Assembly: GCF_030369615.1 (NCBI RefSeq)
Contig: NZ_CP128494.1
Span: 1,131,001-1,195,000 of the forward strand
Source of the DNA: Geobacillus stearothermophilus ATCC 12980
GTDB lineage: Bacteria; Bacillota; Bacilli; Bacillales; Anoxybacillaceae
DNA: 64,000 bases
Reading direction: 5' to 3'
In this document: piece by piece, positions 49,016 through 57,794 of the stretch
How the letters are laid out: each line of letters opens with the position of its first letter
Numbering within the stretch: position 1 is the stretch's first letter
Translations under genes and position numbers: made by a program
The notes under the pieces: model-generated
What the model was told of the DNA's origin: nothing
Databases searched by the model: none
The model's input: only the letters and a program-made list of their open reading frames with translations

Positions 49016-49498
49016 ATGACAACGATTTGCAAAGCCGACTACTATTACGGGGCGTTGCTTTCTGCGTTGGTCAACGGGGGACTTGCACCGGCTTTGTTTG
49101 AAAAAGAAAACGATAACCGGCAAATATACGAAGTCTCGACGAATAAAGCGAGTTATATCATTTATACGAAGTACAATACCACTCCATCAGGTTCCAAGGA
49201 TTTCACTTGGTCTTTTTCGTTTAGCGACAATGAGATCGAAGAAATTACTAAGATTCATCAGGAAAACAACAAAGAAAAAGAATTGATCTTTGCCTTTATT
49301 TGCAGCCAGAAGCAATTAAGCGACTACAATCAAGTCATTGCCATCGTCTACTGGGACGAATTTCTCGAGTGCGTGGATATCGAAAAAGAACAGATTCGTG
49401 GAACGGCGCGGCTGTCAGTGAAAGCAGTCAAAGGTTCCCCGTGGCTTCGCATTTACGGCAGCAAGCGTGCTGATATGCTAGACGGAAAAGTTCCATGA
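49016..49498 (+). CDS. Hypothetical protein
   Basis: A 160-residue soluble protein beginning MTTICKADYYYGALLSALVN with WSFSFSDNEIEEI and FAFICSQ blocks, a mixed alpha-beta type. I do not recognise the family. ATG 49016 follows AAGGGAGGGGAATACA. Its last codons and stop (DGKVP) are formed by the first of two palindromic repeats next to IS110 copy B, so the original C-terminus may have been lost. Confidence 0.55.
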   Translation: MTTICKADYYYGALLSALVNGGLAPALFEKENDNRQIYEVSTNKASYIIYTKYNTTPSGSKDFTWSFSFSDNEIEEITKIHQENNKEKELIFAFICSQKQLSDYNQVIAIVYWDEFLECVDIEKEQIRGTARLSVKAVKGSPWLRIYGSKRADMLDGKVP

Positions 49499-49613
49499 GC
49501 AATTTTTGCTCTCCACCCGGGCATGAAAATGACCGCTGAAGGCGCATGTATTTTCACGGAAAAGATCCATGGGCAATGGTTTGCCCTCCACCCAGGGATG
49601 AAAATCCCCCTTT
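49490..49613 (+). repeat. Pair of palindromic repeats at the IS110 copy B 5' end
   Basis: Two related units (TTCCATGAGCAA...CTCTCCACCCGGGCATGAAAAT and GATCCATGGGCAA...GCCCTCCACCCAGGGATGAAAAT, given in part). The layout is the same as at 7121-7247. Confidence 0.6.
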
Positions 49614-49634
49614 TCTTCCCATAATGAAGAATAG

Positions 49635-49804
49635 GCGCAAACAGTTTAACAGGACGTTATGCTTAATGGTGGCTTAGACCCTGTACGGAAAAGTGTTTGA
49701 ATCCACTGGGTGCACCACCCATTGTCCGCCCTTTCCTGTGATAGAGGAAAGGTGACGACGAACGGAAAACTGCCGCATGTCTCCCGTGGATTCACTGTTT
49801 GCGC
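49635..49804 (+). ncRNA. Candidate IS110 bridge RNA region, copy B
   Basis: Same 170-base segment as in copy A, closed by GCGCAAACAGT (49635-49645) and ACTGTTTGCGC (49794-49804), with a nested GAATCCAC (49699-49706) / GTGGATTC (49786-49793) pair. It ends 30 bases before the transposase ATG. Confidence 0.4.
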
Positions 49805-49834
49805 ACTCGATCATCGAAAAGGAGGATTTTCATC

Positions 49835-50971
49835 ATGGATGTCATCTATCCTCGCTGCGCAGGATTGGATGTTCATGCCGAAACCATCGTCGCCTGCGCG
49901 CTATGGGAAGAAGATGGACACATTCAAAAGGACATTCAAACCTTCTCCACGTTCTCGAAGGGACTTGGCGACCTGCTTGAGTGGCTCGAAGAACATGGCG
50001 TCACCCATGTCGCCATGGAATCCACCGGCGTGTATTGGAAACCGGTCTTCGCCTTCCTCGAGGGCTATGTCGACTTGACACTGGCCAATCCGCAGCGGAT
50101 CAAAAATGTCCCGGGAAGAAAAACCGATGTCTCTGACGCCGAGTGGATCGCCAAGCTGCTCCGCCATGGACTCGTTGAAAAAAGTTTCGTCCCCCCAGCG
50201 GATATTCGCGAATTGCGGGATTTTACCCGCCTCCGCAAAAAGTGGGTCGGACAGCTGACTTCGGAGAAAAACCGGATTCAAAAAGTGCTCGAGTCTTCCA
50301 ATGTCAAACTCGGCTCGGTCCTCTCCGATCTCTTCGGCGTTTCCGGAAAAGACATCCTCGCCCGGCTGCTGGAGAAGGGATACGTGGACAAGGACGAGTT
50401 GGATGAATGCCTGCGCGGAAGGCTCAAAAAGAAAAAGCAAGCGGTGTACGATTCGCTGCTCGGCACCTTGACCGAACACGAGCTCCGTCTCCTTCGCCTC
50501 TTGTGGAAACACGTTGAGGAATTGGAGCGGCTCATCGAAGAAGTCGACCAACACATCGACCGCCTGCTCGAGCCGTATCGCGAGGAAGTGAACCTGCTGA
50601 TGACCATGCCCGGAGTGAAAAAACAAACCGCCGCCGTCATCATCGCCGAGATGGGAACCGACATGAGCGTCTTTGAAACGCCGGAACGGGCGGCTTCATG
50701 GACTGGATTGTCCCCCGGCAACCATGAAAGCGCCGGAAAGCGAAAGAGCACGCGCACGACAAAAGGCAATCCCCATCTCCGATCGGCGTTATGCGAGGCG
50801 GCATGGTCAGCAGCTCGATCCAAGACGCATCCCTTGTCCCGAAAGTTTTGGTCGTTGGCGGCCCGGTGCGGGAAGAAAAAAGCCCTCATCGCCATTGCTC
50901 GGCGGATGTTGGTGATCATCTTTTGCATGATCTCCCGCAAAGAGCCGTTCCGCCAACCACAACTTATTTAG
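49835..50971 (+). CDS. IS110-family transposase (DEDD), copy B
   Basis: Product identical to that of copy A (378 residues; DEDD residues in GLDVHAE, MESTGVYWKP and KTDVSDAEWIA, serine in HESAGKRKS). The ATG follows AAAAGGAGGATTTTCATC. At the DNA level I noticed one silent difference from copy A (Ser codon TCG here, TCA there). The near-identity suggests recent transposition or gene conversion. Confidence 0.92.
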   Translation: MDVIYPRCAGLDVHAETIVACALWEEDGHIQKDIQTFSTFSKGLGDLLEWLEEHGVTHVAMESTGVYWKPVFAFLEGYVDLTLANPQRIKNVPGRKTDVSDAEWIAKLLRHGLVEKSFVPPADIRELRDFTRLRKKWVGQLTSEKNRIQKVLESSNVKLGSVLSDLFGVSGKDILARLLEKGYVDKDELDECLRGRLKKKKQAVYDSLLGTLTEHELRLLRLLWKHVEELERLIEEVDQHIDRLLEPYREEVNLLMTMPGVKKQTAAVIIAEMGTDMSVFETPERAASWTGLSPGNHESAGKRKSTRTTKGNPHLRSALCEAAWSAARSKTHPLSRKFWSLAARCGKKKALIAIARRMLVIIFCMISRKEPFRQPQLI

Positions 50972-51193
50972 TCTAGCCAAAAGGCAGACAGGTTATACGA
51001 GATGCCTAAAATCGGGCACCTCTGCTTTCCTATTGCCTTTTTTGGCCATTTTCAGTATACCCTCACGGATCAGGAGCGTATACCGCACTCACCAAGTGGT
51101 GGGGATTTTCACGGAAAAGACAATACGATAAGAATTGAAAGAAGTCGATTGAGTAGTTTGTAACAATAACATTTGGGGGCGGGGAGGGGAATT

Positions 51194-51988
51194 GTGAATA
51201 TGGGTCTTTTCTATACATTGCTTCTTTTGCTCTTGCTTGTTTTGCTGGCAAGATGGATCAAGTCAAAAGAAGCGGAATGGATTGGATCGTATGGAGAATA
51301 TAAAGTCCGTAAAGCAATTAAAAATATAGAAGCAACATCATCTGGAAAATACAAAGCTTTTCATAACCTGTATATTCCTAGACAGGATGGCTCCACTTCA
51401 CAAATTGATCATATTATCCTTTCCGATCAAGGACTGTTTGTCATCGAAACGAAAAATTACAGCGGCTGGATTTTCGGAGATGAAACGTCAAAATATTGGA
51501 CGCAAGTCATTTATAAACGAAAAGAAAAATTTCCTAATCCTATTTTGCAGAACAAAGGGCATATCAAGGCGTTAAGAGACTGGCTTGGGGAGGAGTTTGC
51601 GCATATTCCGATTCACTCGGTTGTCGTGTTTTTGACGCGGGCAAAGTTTAAATCAAATGCTCATTTTGCCCATGCTTATGTGGTTTATCCGAAACAATTG
51701 AAACAAGTGCTCGAGCAACATCAAACAAAAGTGATCGATAGGGAAACAAAGGAACGTTTAGCTCAAAAATTAGAAACAGTGCTTGCCAAAGATAAGACAC
51801 AAGAAAAAGAAATGAAAAAGTGGCACATGCAAGCGATTCGAACGAAGCAAAAGCAGACGGAACAACATATACAGCAAAACCGTTGTCCAAAATGTGGCGG
51901 TGTTCTAATCGTTCGGAAAGGGAAATACGGAACATTTAAAGGTTGCAATAATTATCCGAAATGCAAGTTTACGCAGTCGATTGGCTGA
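51194..51988 (+). CDS. NERD-domain protein with C-terminal zinc ribbon
   Basis: About 264 residues: an N-terminal membrane helix (MGLFYTLLLLLLLVLLARW), a NERD nuclease-related domain (GEYKVRKAI, QIDHIILSDQGLFVIETKNY, about residues 35-150, with the D...E-x-K residues) and a C-terminal topoisomerase-type C4 zinc ribbon (CPKCGG, then CNNYPKC). GTG 51194 fits GGGAGGGG best; ATG 51200 is the alternative. NERD proteins are thought to be membrane-linked nucleases, often with phage-defence genes. It is first in a nuclease-rich cluster. Confidence 0.8.
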   Translation: MNMGLFYTLLLLLLLVLLARWIKSKEAEWIGSYGEYKVRKAIKNIEATSSGKYKAFHNLYIPRQDGSTSQIDHIILSDQGLFVIETKNYSGWIFGDETSKYWTQVIYKRKEKFPNPILQNKGHIKALRDWLGEEFAHIPIHSVVVFLTRAKFKSNAHFAHAYVVYPKQLKQVLEQHQTKVIDRETKERLAQKLETVLAKDKTQEKEMKKWHMQAIRTKQKQTEQHIQQNRCPKCGGVLIVRKGKYGTFKGCNNYPKCKFTQSIG

Positions 51989-52039
51989 ACTTGCAACACG
52001 GCCGTTTGGGCAGCAACTATAGATAAGGGAAGGAGGAAA

Positions 52040-52666
52040 ATGATGTTTTCTATTCACGAGGAATTGGAACGCCTATCGCAAAAGTATCGATTTTTTGCTT
52101 CAAAAGAAGCGTTTAAACAGTCATTAAAATTTCAGCTTCAAGAAAAATTCCGCGTCGAGGAGAACAAACGCTTTCATGATTATCTGATCGATTTGTGGGT
52201 GGAAGAACCGGAAAGCGGGCGCCAATACGCGATTTGTTTAATGAACAAGCTCGCTCGGGTCACGATAAAGCAAAACGGGCAAACGATTGAATTGAAGCAC
52301 CACGGTGCTCAGGATCAGGGTCGTTATGATTTTTTGGCGCAAGTGGAAAAGTTAGAACGAATAACAATGGGGAGAAGGAATGTATACGGGATCGTTGTGC
52401 TGCTAACGAATGACCATTTGTATTGGACCGAGCCGATGCGACCAAATACGGTGGACTGCGAGTTTCGCATTCATGAAAACCGGATCATCACCGGGGAGTT
52501 AAAATGGCAGGAACGTGCATCAGCAGGGACGAAAAAAAACCGTGATGCGCCGATCTTTATTAAAGGGAGATATCAATTGAAATGGCATCATTATTCTACT
52601 ATCAACCAAGATAAACATGGCGAGTTCCGATATGTAGCCGTTCATGTTGGGGACGTATATAGTTGA
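52040..52666 (+). CDS. Hypothetical protein in nuclease cluster
   Basis: A 208-residue soluble protein beginning MMFSIHEELERLSQKYRFFA. A segment (FHDYLIDLWVEE, then YAICLMNKLARV, then GIVVLLTND) has the hydrophobic spacing of a PD-(D/E)XK core, but the E-x-K pair is not clear (ICLMNK), so an inactive nuclease-like fold is only a guess. AAGGAGGAAA precedes the ATG. It follows the NERD gene by 51 bases, same strand. Confidence 0.55.
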   Translation: MMFSIHEELERLSQKYRFFASKEAFKQSLKFQLQEKFRVEENKRFHDYLIDLWVEEPESGRQYAICLMNKLARVTIKQNGQTIELKHHGAQDQGRYDFLAQVEKLERITMGRRNVYGIVVLLTNDHLYWTEPMRPNTVDCEFRIHENRIITGELKWQERASAGTKKNRDAPIFIKGRYQLKWHHYSTINQDKHGEFRYVAVHVGDVYS

Positions 52667-52882
52667 GAGAAATAGTTTTAGTGTCTGTTGTCACCTATCG
52701 AAGAAAAGCTGTGTCAGGAACGAAAACGTCTCGGGCAAGACTTGATTAACCCGGATTTATCTGTTGTGATGAAGAAGTGTTATGAGAAGCAATTAAAAAA
52801 TTAGAGTGCGACAGGAGAAGCTTCGTTGCACGCGGATCCTGTCACTTGTCGAATGTATGGGCACAGACAGGGGGGAGAAAGT

Positions 52883-53620
52883 TTGTTAGCTGAAATACAT
52901 GGAAAAATATCATCAGACGGTTCGAATTTAAGCGAGCGGCTTGAGGATCAGTTGACAGCGAACGTATTTGGCACGTTGCGTTATCTCCCTTTTCACAAAG
53001 GGATTCAGCCGATTTTCAGCAAGGCCGTATTTTTTTCTCAAACTGATCAAACGGTGTTCATAAACGGTTTGGCGGCGCAAAAAGACGAATTTATAGGGGA
53101 TAAAGTTAATTTTTGGGTCAAGGGGGAAAGAAGTGAAATCGATGTTTTGCTGGAATTGGATCATTTGACCATAGGAATCGAAGTGAAATACCATAGTCCT
53201 TTATCATCAGACGATCAATTGGAGCGAGAAGCAAGCGATTTATTAAACGGTAAAGGACAAACGCCAAAGTTTTTGCTCTTATTAGGAACGGAACCAGAAG
53301 TGAATATGATGGCTAAAAAGGTGATGGAAGACAGAAAACTGCCAAGCGGTGTTCATTTCGGGTATTTATCGTGGCAAGAAGTGCTCCATCAAATGGTGTA
53401 CGTGCAAAAAAATGAAACATTCAATGAGTTTCAAAGGTTAATATTGGAGGATTTGGTTGCTTTATTGAGAAAAAAGGGATTTGCGCGTTTTCAAAACTTT
53501 CAAAGCCTTGCTTGTCCTTTAGTTGACCACTGCTCCTACTTTCATTTTTATACAGATGAACAGTTTTTTCATTTAAGTGCCAACCGTATTGAAAAGGAGG
53601 GGTATTATGAATTCTGTTAG
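52883..53620 (+). CDS. Putative PD-(D/E)XK nuclease
   Basis: About 245 residues. The centre has SEIDVLLELDHLTIGIEVKY (residues about 92-111), giving an acidic residue on one strand and E-V-K on the next, the core pattern of PD-(D/E)XK nucleases. The rest shows no recognised domain; the C-terminal half includes a LILEDLVALLRKKGF segment. TTG 52883 is chosen because GGGGGAG lies six bases upstream; the frame is open further. It overlaps the following gene, indicating an operon. Confidence 0.6.
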   Translation: MLAEIHGKISSDGSNLSERLEDQLTANVFGTLRYLPFHKGIQPIFSKAVFFSQTDQTVFINGLAAQKDEFIGDKVNFWVKGERSEIDVLLELDHLTIGIEVKYHSPLSSDDQLEREASDLLNGKGQTPKFLLLLGTEPEVNMMAKKVMEDRKLPSGVHFGYLSWQEVLHQMVYVQKNETFNEFQRLILEDLVALLRKKGFARFQNFQSLACPLVDHCSYFHFYTDEQFFHLSANRIEKEGYYEFC

Positions 53621-54179
53621 CGTACAGGAAAACATAGAAAACGCTTTCGAGGTTATGCGAAAAACGTACGAGAGTGTCGATAAACTGTTGGTGGAAATGG
53701 ACCGTCAATCGGTTGAATGTGGATTTGTTCCGGTGATCCCACAATTTTTACGTCAGAAATCTGACCGCGAGTATCAAGGCTGGTTCATTCAATCTTTTAT
53801 CAAGCTATATCAGAGAGATTCTGCGCCTCCTTGCCAATCGGGAAATGGGTTGAAAAACGACCCAATCTATGCGGTTGAAATCTCATTCAAAGAAGAACCA
53901 CGAATGACGTTGTGCAAATACGTGTATTCAACACTTGAACATTGGGATAAACCACCGAGCGTTTCTGAGCATTGGTTTTTCTACTGGCCTTTATATGATG
54001 GCGATAATTTTACTGACCATGAACTTGAAAATGGAGTGTTTAGAACCGTTCCGAATGACGAAAAAACTTCGGAAAAATATGGTAAAATTCAAGAAGTTAT
54101 TTCAAAGAAAATTGATTTATTATCCATTACATCAACGAACATTAAGGATAGGGTGTTTGATGAGTTGCATCGTTTGTGA
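53607..54179 (+). CDS. Hypothetical partner of the putative nuclease
   Basis: A 190-residue soluble protein beginning MNSVSVQENIENAFEVMRKT. An N-terminal helix is followed by an aromatic-rich middle (SEHWFFYWPLYDGDNF). No known family. ATG 53607 follows AAAAGGAGGGGTATT and lies 14 bases before the stop of the nuclease-like gene, so the two are probably translated together and may act as a pair. Confidence 0.55.
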   Translation: MNSVSVQENIENAFEVMRKTYESVDKLLVEMDRQSVECGFVPVIPQFLRQKSDREYQGWFIQSFIKLYQRDSAPPCQSGNGLKNDPIYAVEISFKEEPRMTLCKYVYSTLEHWDKPPSVSEHWFFYWPLYDGDNFTDHELENGVFRTVPNDEKTSEKYGKIQEVISKKIDLLSITSTNIKDRVFDELHRL

Positions 54180-54350
54180 CAGATAAACTGGAATTAGGGA
54201 AATGAAAACAGTTGACAGACTGAGGAGGGCGGTGCGTAGGGATCAAAATAGAAATGTCTCTTCGGATGGTAATATTCCGTCTAGCGGAGTTGGATAAATG
54301 GAGAAACGGGGGAAAGAAAAAACGGTAAAGATTTTTTATTGAAGAAAACC

Positions 54351-54495
54351 GTCTAGAAGGCTGGTGAAAAACGACTGATTTCGCCGAACCCATTGTTTTC
54401 GGTCGAAAGAGAAGCGTTGATTTTGCAAGACTTCTCTATTTGAGAAAAAAGTCCGTTTTTCCGCGATTTTTCACTAAATCACCGGCCTTCCAGAA
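54351..54495 (+). repeat. MITE-like palindromic element, copy 2
   Basis: About 145 bases with imperfect terminal inverted repeats (GTCTAGAAGGCTGGTGA and, reversed, GTTCTGGAAGGCCGGTGA). Patches (GGTGAAAAA, CAAGACTTCTCTA, TTTTTCA) align with the element at 33008-33151. Non-coding. Confidence 0.5.
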
Positions 54496-54518
54496 CAAAA
54501 GGATTTGGAGGAACCTGG

Positions 54519-55499
54519 ATGTCAAAATGGTGGATGATCCGCGCGGGCGACCGCAATGAACTGATTCCGCTTTGGCTGGAAAAGGGCATCGCATCGATCG
54601 GTTGGGCGAGATTGGGCGATCCGAAGCGCTTTCGGTCGAAAGAACAGCTGCAGCGAAAGGCGGATGAAGTGTTTGCCGAGTCAAAACCAAAATCGAGAAC
54701 GAGTTGGGTGAATCAAGTATGGCGGTTTGCCCATGAAATCAAAAAGGGCGATCGAGTGATCACATATTCAAAAGAGAAAAGGGAGTACATTGTTGGAACC
54801 GTGACAGAAGAGCATCGTTACGATCCCTCCATCGGGCATCCCTATTATCCGAACATCATCCGGGTAAAATGGGAAAATGCGACAGTTCCAAGGGATTCGC
54901 TGTCAGACGGAGCGAAGAACAGTTTAGGTTCGACGCTGACGGTGTTTCGAGTGGACGAATGGGGCGATGAAATCGAGCAGCGTTTACACAGTGAACCATT
55001 CTCAAAACCTCAACATGAAGAGGGGGAAACGGAAGAAATCGTTGAAGACCTTGTTGGAAAAGCGTTGATGATGATCCAAGACAAAGTGGACAAGCTTGAT
55101 CCGTGGCAAATGCAAGATTTAGTGGCAGGCTTGCTTCAAGCGATGGGGTACAACGTGCAAGTAAGCCCGAAAGGCCCTGACGGCGGTGTGGATGTGCTCG
55201 CCTATAAGGACGCGTTTGGCTTTGAAAAACCTGTAATCAAGGTGCAAGTGAAGCATCGCAAAAGCGCCGCCTCGGCCCCGGAAATCCAGCAGCTTCTCGG
55301 GGCCAACCCGATTGATGCCAATTGCCTGTTCGTCTCCACAGGCGGTTTTACGTCCCACGCAGAGGCAGTCGCCAAACATAATTCCGTGAAACTGATTGAT
55401 TTGGAAGAGCTGGTCAACTTGATTGTTCATTGGTATGAGAACATGCCTAGCGATGCGAGAGCGCTGCTTCCGCTGCAGAAAATGTATGTGCCTGAATAA
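54519..55499 (+). CDS. Mrr-like restriction endonuclease
   Basis: A 326-residue protein. The N-terminal part (WWMIRAGDRNELIPLW, GIASIGW, GDRVITYSKEKREYIVGTV) resembles a modified-base-sensing EVE/PUA-like domain; the C-terminal part is an Mrr catalytic domain (DLVAGLLQAMGY, GPDGGVDVLAY and IKVQVKHR, about residues 205-250, giving D...Q-x-K). Mrr-type enzymes cut methylated foreign DNA. ATG 54519 follows TTTGGAGGAACCTGG. A terminator follows. Confidence 0.85.
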   Translation: MSKWWMIRAGDRNELIPLWLEKGIASIGWARLGDPKRFRSKEQLQRKADEVFAESKPKSRTSWVNQVWRFAHEIKKGDRVITYSKEKREYIVGTVTEEHRYDPSIGHPYYPNIIRVKWENATVPRDSLSDGAKNSLGSTLTVFRVDEWGDEIEQRLHSEPFSKPQHEEGETEEIVEDLVGKALMMIQDKVDKLDPWQMQDLVAGLLQAMGYNVQVSPKGPDGGVDVLAYKDAFGFEKPVIKVQVKHRKSAASAPEIQQLLGANPIDANCLFVSTGGFTSHAEAVAKHNSVKLIDLEELVNLIVHWYENMPSDARALLPLQKMYVPE

Positions 55500-55627
55500 A
55501 AGCCGTTTGGGGCCGATTTCCTAGTTGCTCGAGGTTTTCCCGATTAAGCGAGTTGATGTTTGTTGAGCCTTTATGCCAAGGCAGGGATTTCGCCGTATTG
55601 GCTTGGATGGAACACACAAGCGAAAAA

Positions 55628-55658
55628 CGGAGAGCTTTCCCCAGCTCTCCATTTTTTC
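55628..55658 (+). terminator. Terminator after the Mrr-like gene
   Basis: Stem GGAGAGCT / AGCTCTCC with a short loop followed by ATTTTTTC. Confidence 0.8.
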
Positions 55659-56003
55659 ATTCATGCAGGATTTCGACCTTATGTTCACGAATGGTATTCC
55701 TTATGTTGGTTTCTTTCGTGAGGAACCGTTCTTTCCACGTGGGGGACGATTCGGCCAAGGATGTTGATGATGATAAACGGCCAACCGTTCGTCGTGCGGA
55801 TGGTGCTCCCTAAGAACGCTGATCAAGTTGCGGTGTTTGCAAGGGCGGTGGCGCGAGAAGGTCGTCATGCCTGCGATCAGGGAAGCAGCGGTTCAAGGCT
55901 GCGGCGAATCCCATCGCTTCGCGTTGCCGTGCAGACGGGGCGTCTAAATGCAAGGGCAATGGCGGTGTGTGGCTGTAAAGATGGTGTTTTTGAGAGGGGA
56001 TGA
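55659..56003. other. Non-coding or degenerate stretch
   Basis: Several short frames without ribosome sites; none resembles a family I know. It may contain decayed coding sequence. Confidence 0.35.
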
Positions 56004-56837
56004 ATGTTGCAAATCGTCACTTATACGTTCTATTCCATTGTGTCGGAACGAAGCGGGATTCGGCTGATCGATGCGGATTGGAGCGATCGGTGCGGATGGA
56101 TCGTTGTGCAAAGAAACCGCCGACGGTTGGAGTGCGTCGTGAATGGAACTGTTCTTCATCCGGACGTCTCTGTTCGCTTTCCCATCATTCGCTGGGTCGA
56201 CAGTGAGCGCTTTTTGCTGGCGGATGCGAGAAGTGACGGAATCAGCCATAATGTGTTTTTGGTAGATCTGCATGGAAATGTACAACATTCCTTTTGCGGC
56301 GGCGATGGGATTGAAGACATAGCGATTGGAAAAGAAGGGATCTGGATCGGCTACTTTGATGAAGGCGTGTTCGGCAAAGGAATTTCGACGGAAGGATTGG
56401 TTTTGTTTCGATTGGACGGTTCTCCGGCATTCAAGTATCATTCCCATCTGACGGATCGTCCAATGATCGTGGACTGCTATGCGATGTGCAAAGGAAAATC
56501 ATCGACCTTGTGGCTTTTTCCTTACGACGATTTTTCGCTGATTCAGGTGGATCCTTGCAAAAAGACGGTGCGGAGATACAAAGCACCCGAGCAGCTGCGC
56601 GGATCGACCGCTGTATGTGTGAGGGGGAACTATGCGTATTTTGGCCACAGCTATCATGCAAAGGAGGAAGTGTACAGCTGGGACATCGGAAACGGAACGC
56701 TGGAGAAAATCGGGCGTCTTCATGGGGCGGTTCGAGGACTGGGGCCGAAGGAAACGAACCACTTTGTGAGTGTCGAGGATGATGCCGCGAGGGTGCATAG
56801 GATTCTCAATCCAGACGAATACGGGACGTCATGGTAA
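56004..56837 (+). CDS. Hypothetical beta-rich protein
   Basis: A 277-residue soluble protein beginning MLQIVTYTFYSIVSERSGIR. It contains repeated short beta-type units (GIEDIAIGKEGIWIGYFDEG, TLWLFPYDDFSLIQVDP, VRGNYAYFGHSYH, VYSWDIGNGTL) that suggest a beta-propeller. No catalytic motif is seen. ATG 56004 follows GAGAGGGGATGA. It is the last gene before the right tRNA. Function unknown. Confidence 0.6.
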   Translation: MLQIVTYTFYSIVSERSGIRLIDADWSDRCGWIVVQRNRRRLECVVNGTVLHPDVSVRFPIIRWVDSERFLLADARSDGISHNVFLVDLHGNVQHSFCGGDGIEDIAIGKEGIWIGYFDEGVFGKGISTEGLVLFRLDGSPAFKYHSHLTDRPMIVDCYAMCKGKSSTLWLFPYDDFSLIQVDPCKKTVRRYKAPEQLRGSTAVCVRGNYAYFGHSYHAKEEVYSWDIGNGTLEKIGRLHGAVRGLGPKETNHFVSVEDDAARVHRILNPDEYGTSW

Positions 56838-57054
56838 GATGATCGTGGCTGTTTTTCCGCATCGGGCAAGACGTTTTGGGCAGGCGATTTGAACGTTCCG
56901 CGGGAAAACGTGGGTCGATCCAAGCTGACGAATCCAAATTGCTGGGAGCGAAGAGCGAACTTTGGAGAGATCGGGGGTGGAGTTCTCTATTTTGTTTGTC
57001 TATCAGCTATTGAATTTTTAGGTGCAGATGGATAGAATGAAAAAGGAGCCATAT

Positions 57055-57130
57055 GGCCCCGTAGCTCAGTGGATAGAGCGTCGGTTTCCTAAACCGTGCG
57101 TCGGAGGTTCGAATCCTCTCGGGGCCGCCA
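57055..57130 (+). tRNA. tRNA-Arg (anticodon CCU), copy 2
   Basis: The 73 bases are identical to copy 1, and here CCA (57128-57130) is encoded. The flanking sequence differs directly upstream, but downstream it again resembles the sequence beside copy 1 and leads into integrase remnants. Confidence 0.95.
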
Positions 57131-57262
57131 TCTACATACGATTCGTTCGGGTTGAGATTGCCGAACCCCTTGATATGACTGCGTTTGTGGTCATTTTTCA
57201 TTTTTTAGGAATCCCCAAAAAAACGATAGAATCCGAAAAAATTTTGCGCGAATTTTGCACGG

Positions 57263-57418
57263 CTATTTGGCATGATACAGCTCCTCCATTGCAAGGTCAA
57301 CTTGCCGAGACTCTTTTTGTTCCATCTCATCTAAAATGTGCGAGTACGTTTGTAAAGTGGTTACAATATCTTTATGCCCCAGCCGCCGGGAAACGTATTT
57401 GATATTCACTCCCTCTAG
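57263..57418 (-). pseudogene. Tyrosine integrase C-terminal remnant (right)
   Basis: About 51 codons: LEGVNIKYVSRRLGHKDIVT, then TLQTYSHILDEM and the end MEELYHAK. This is the RLGH...Y region of phage-type tyrosine recombinases, including the tyrosine in TYSHIL. Upstream of FLEG the frame no longer resembles an integrase, so the gene is truncated at about 57418. Confidence 0.75.
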
Positions 57419-57794
57419 AAATGTTGATTTATCAAGGCTTTTCGGCCCCTCAGGGGTGTCCAAAAAATATTTTTCGACAAAATCCCTTACATCCTTTTTC
57501 AGTTTTGTGGATATCTTACAGACCTAGGGTGCGCTTCGCGGCCACGGCTGGGGATATTTTCCTTCCGTGGGGAGAAGCGTATTCGATGCCCCCTTTGGAT
57601 CTCCGCGTCGCTGATGAGGACGAACCCTCCCATGTCTCCGGGCGTCTTGGCGCCAACATTCCCTCGTTCGGTCTCGTCATCAGGCGGAGGCCGGCCAAGC
57701 TCCTTTGGGACTCAAGGTCGAATGGATAAAATCACGCCAGCTTCTCCGGTGTCATCTGGTTGTCCAACGATTCTTCCGTTCGCAGGGGGAGGCC
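57419..57794. other. Non-coding stretch beside an IS110-family element
   Basis: Likely holds the 3' non-coding end of the IS110-type element whose transposase is at 57795-59075. I could not define its boundary because no second copy is present. Confidence 0.35.

Larger units (their letters stand above)
49550..51120 (+). mobile_element. IS110-family insertion sequence, copy B
   Basis: Second copy of the element at 5607-7179, in the opposite orientation. The 16-base direct repeats (ATTTTCACGGAAAAGA) are at 49550-49565 and 51105-51120. The sequence outside the right repeat (CAATACGATAAG) is unrelated to the flank of copy A. Confidence 0.78.

Noticed and set aside
52690..52804. Short frame ending CYEKQLKN between two cluster genes
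   Set aside because: It loosely resembles a Spo0E-type helix, but there is no start signal and the key S-x-ELD motif is absent.
55761..56003. 80-codon plus-strand frame before the beta-rich gene
   Set aside because: No convincing ribosome site, arginine-rich shadow-like composition and no recognisable family.
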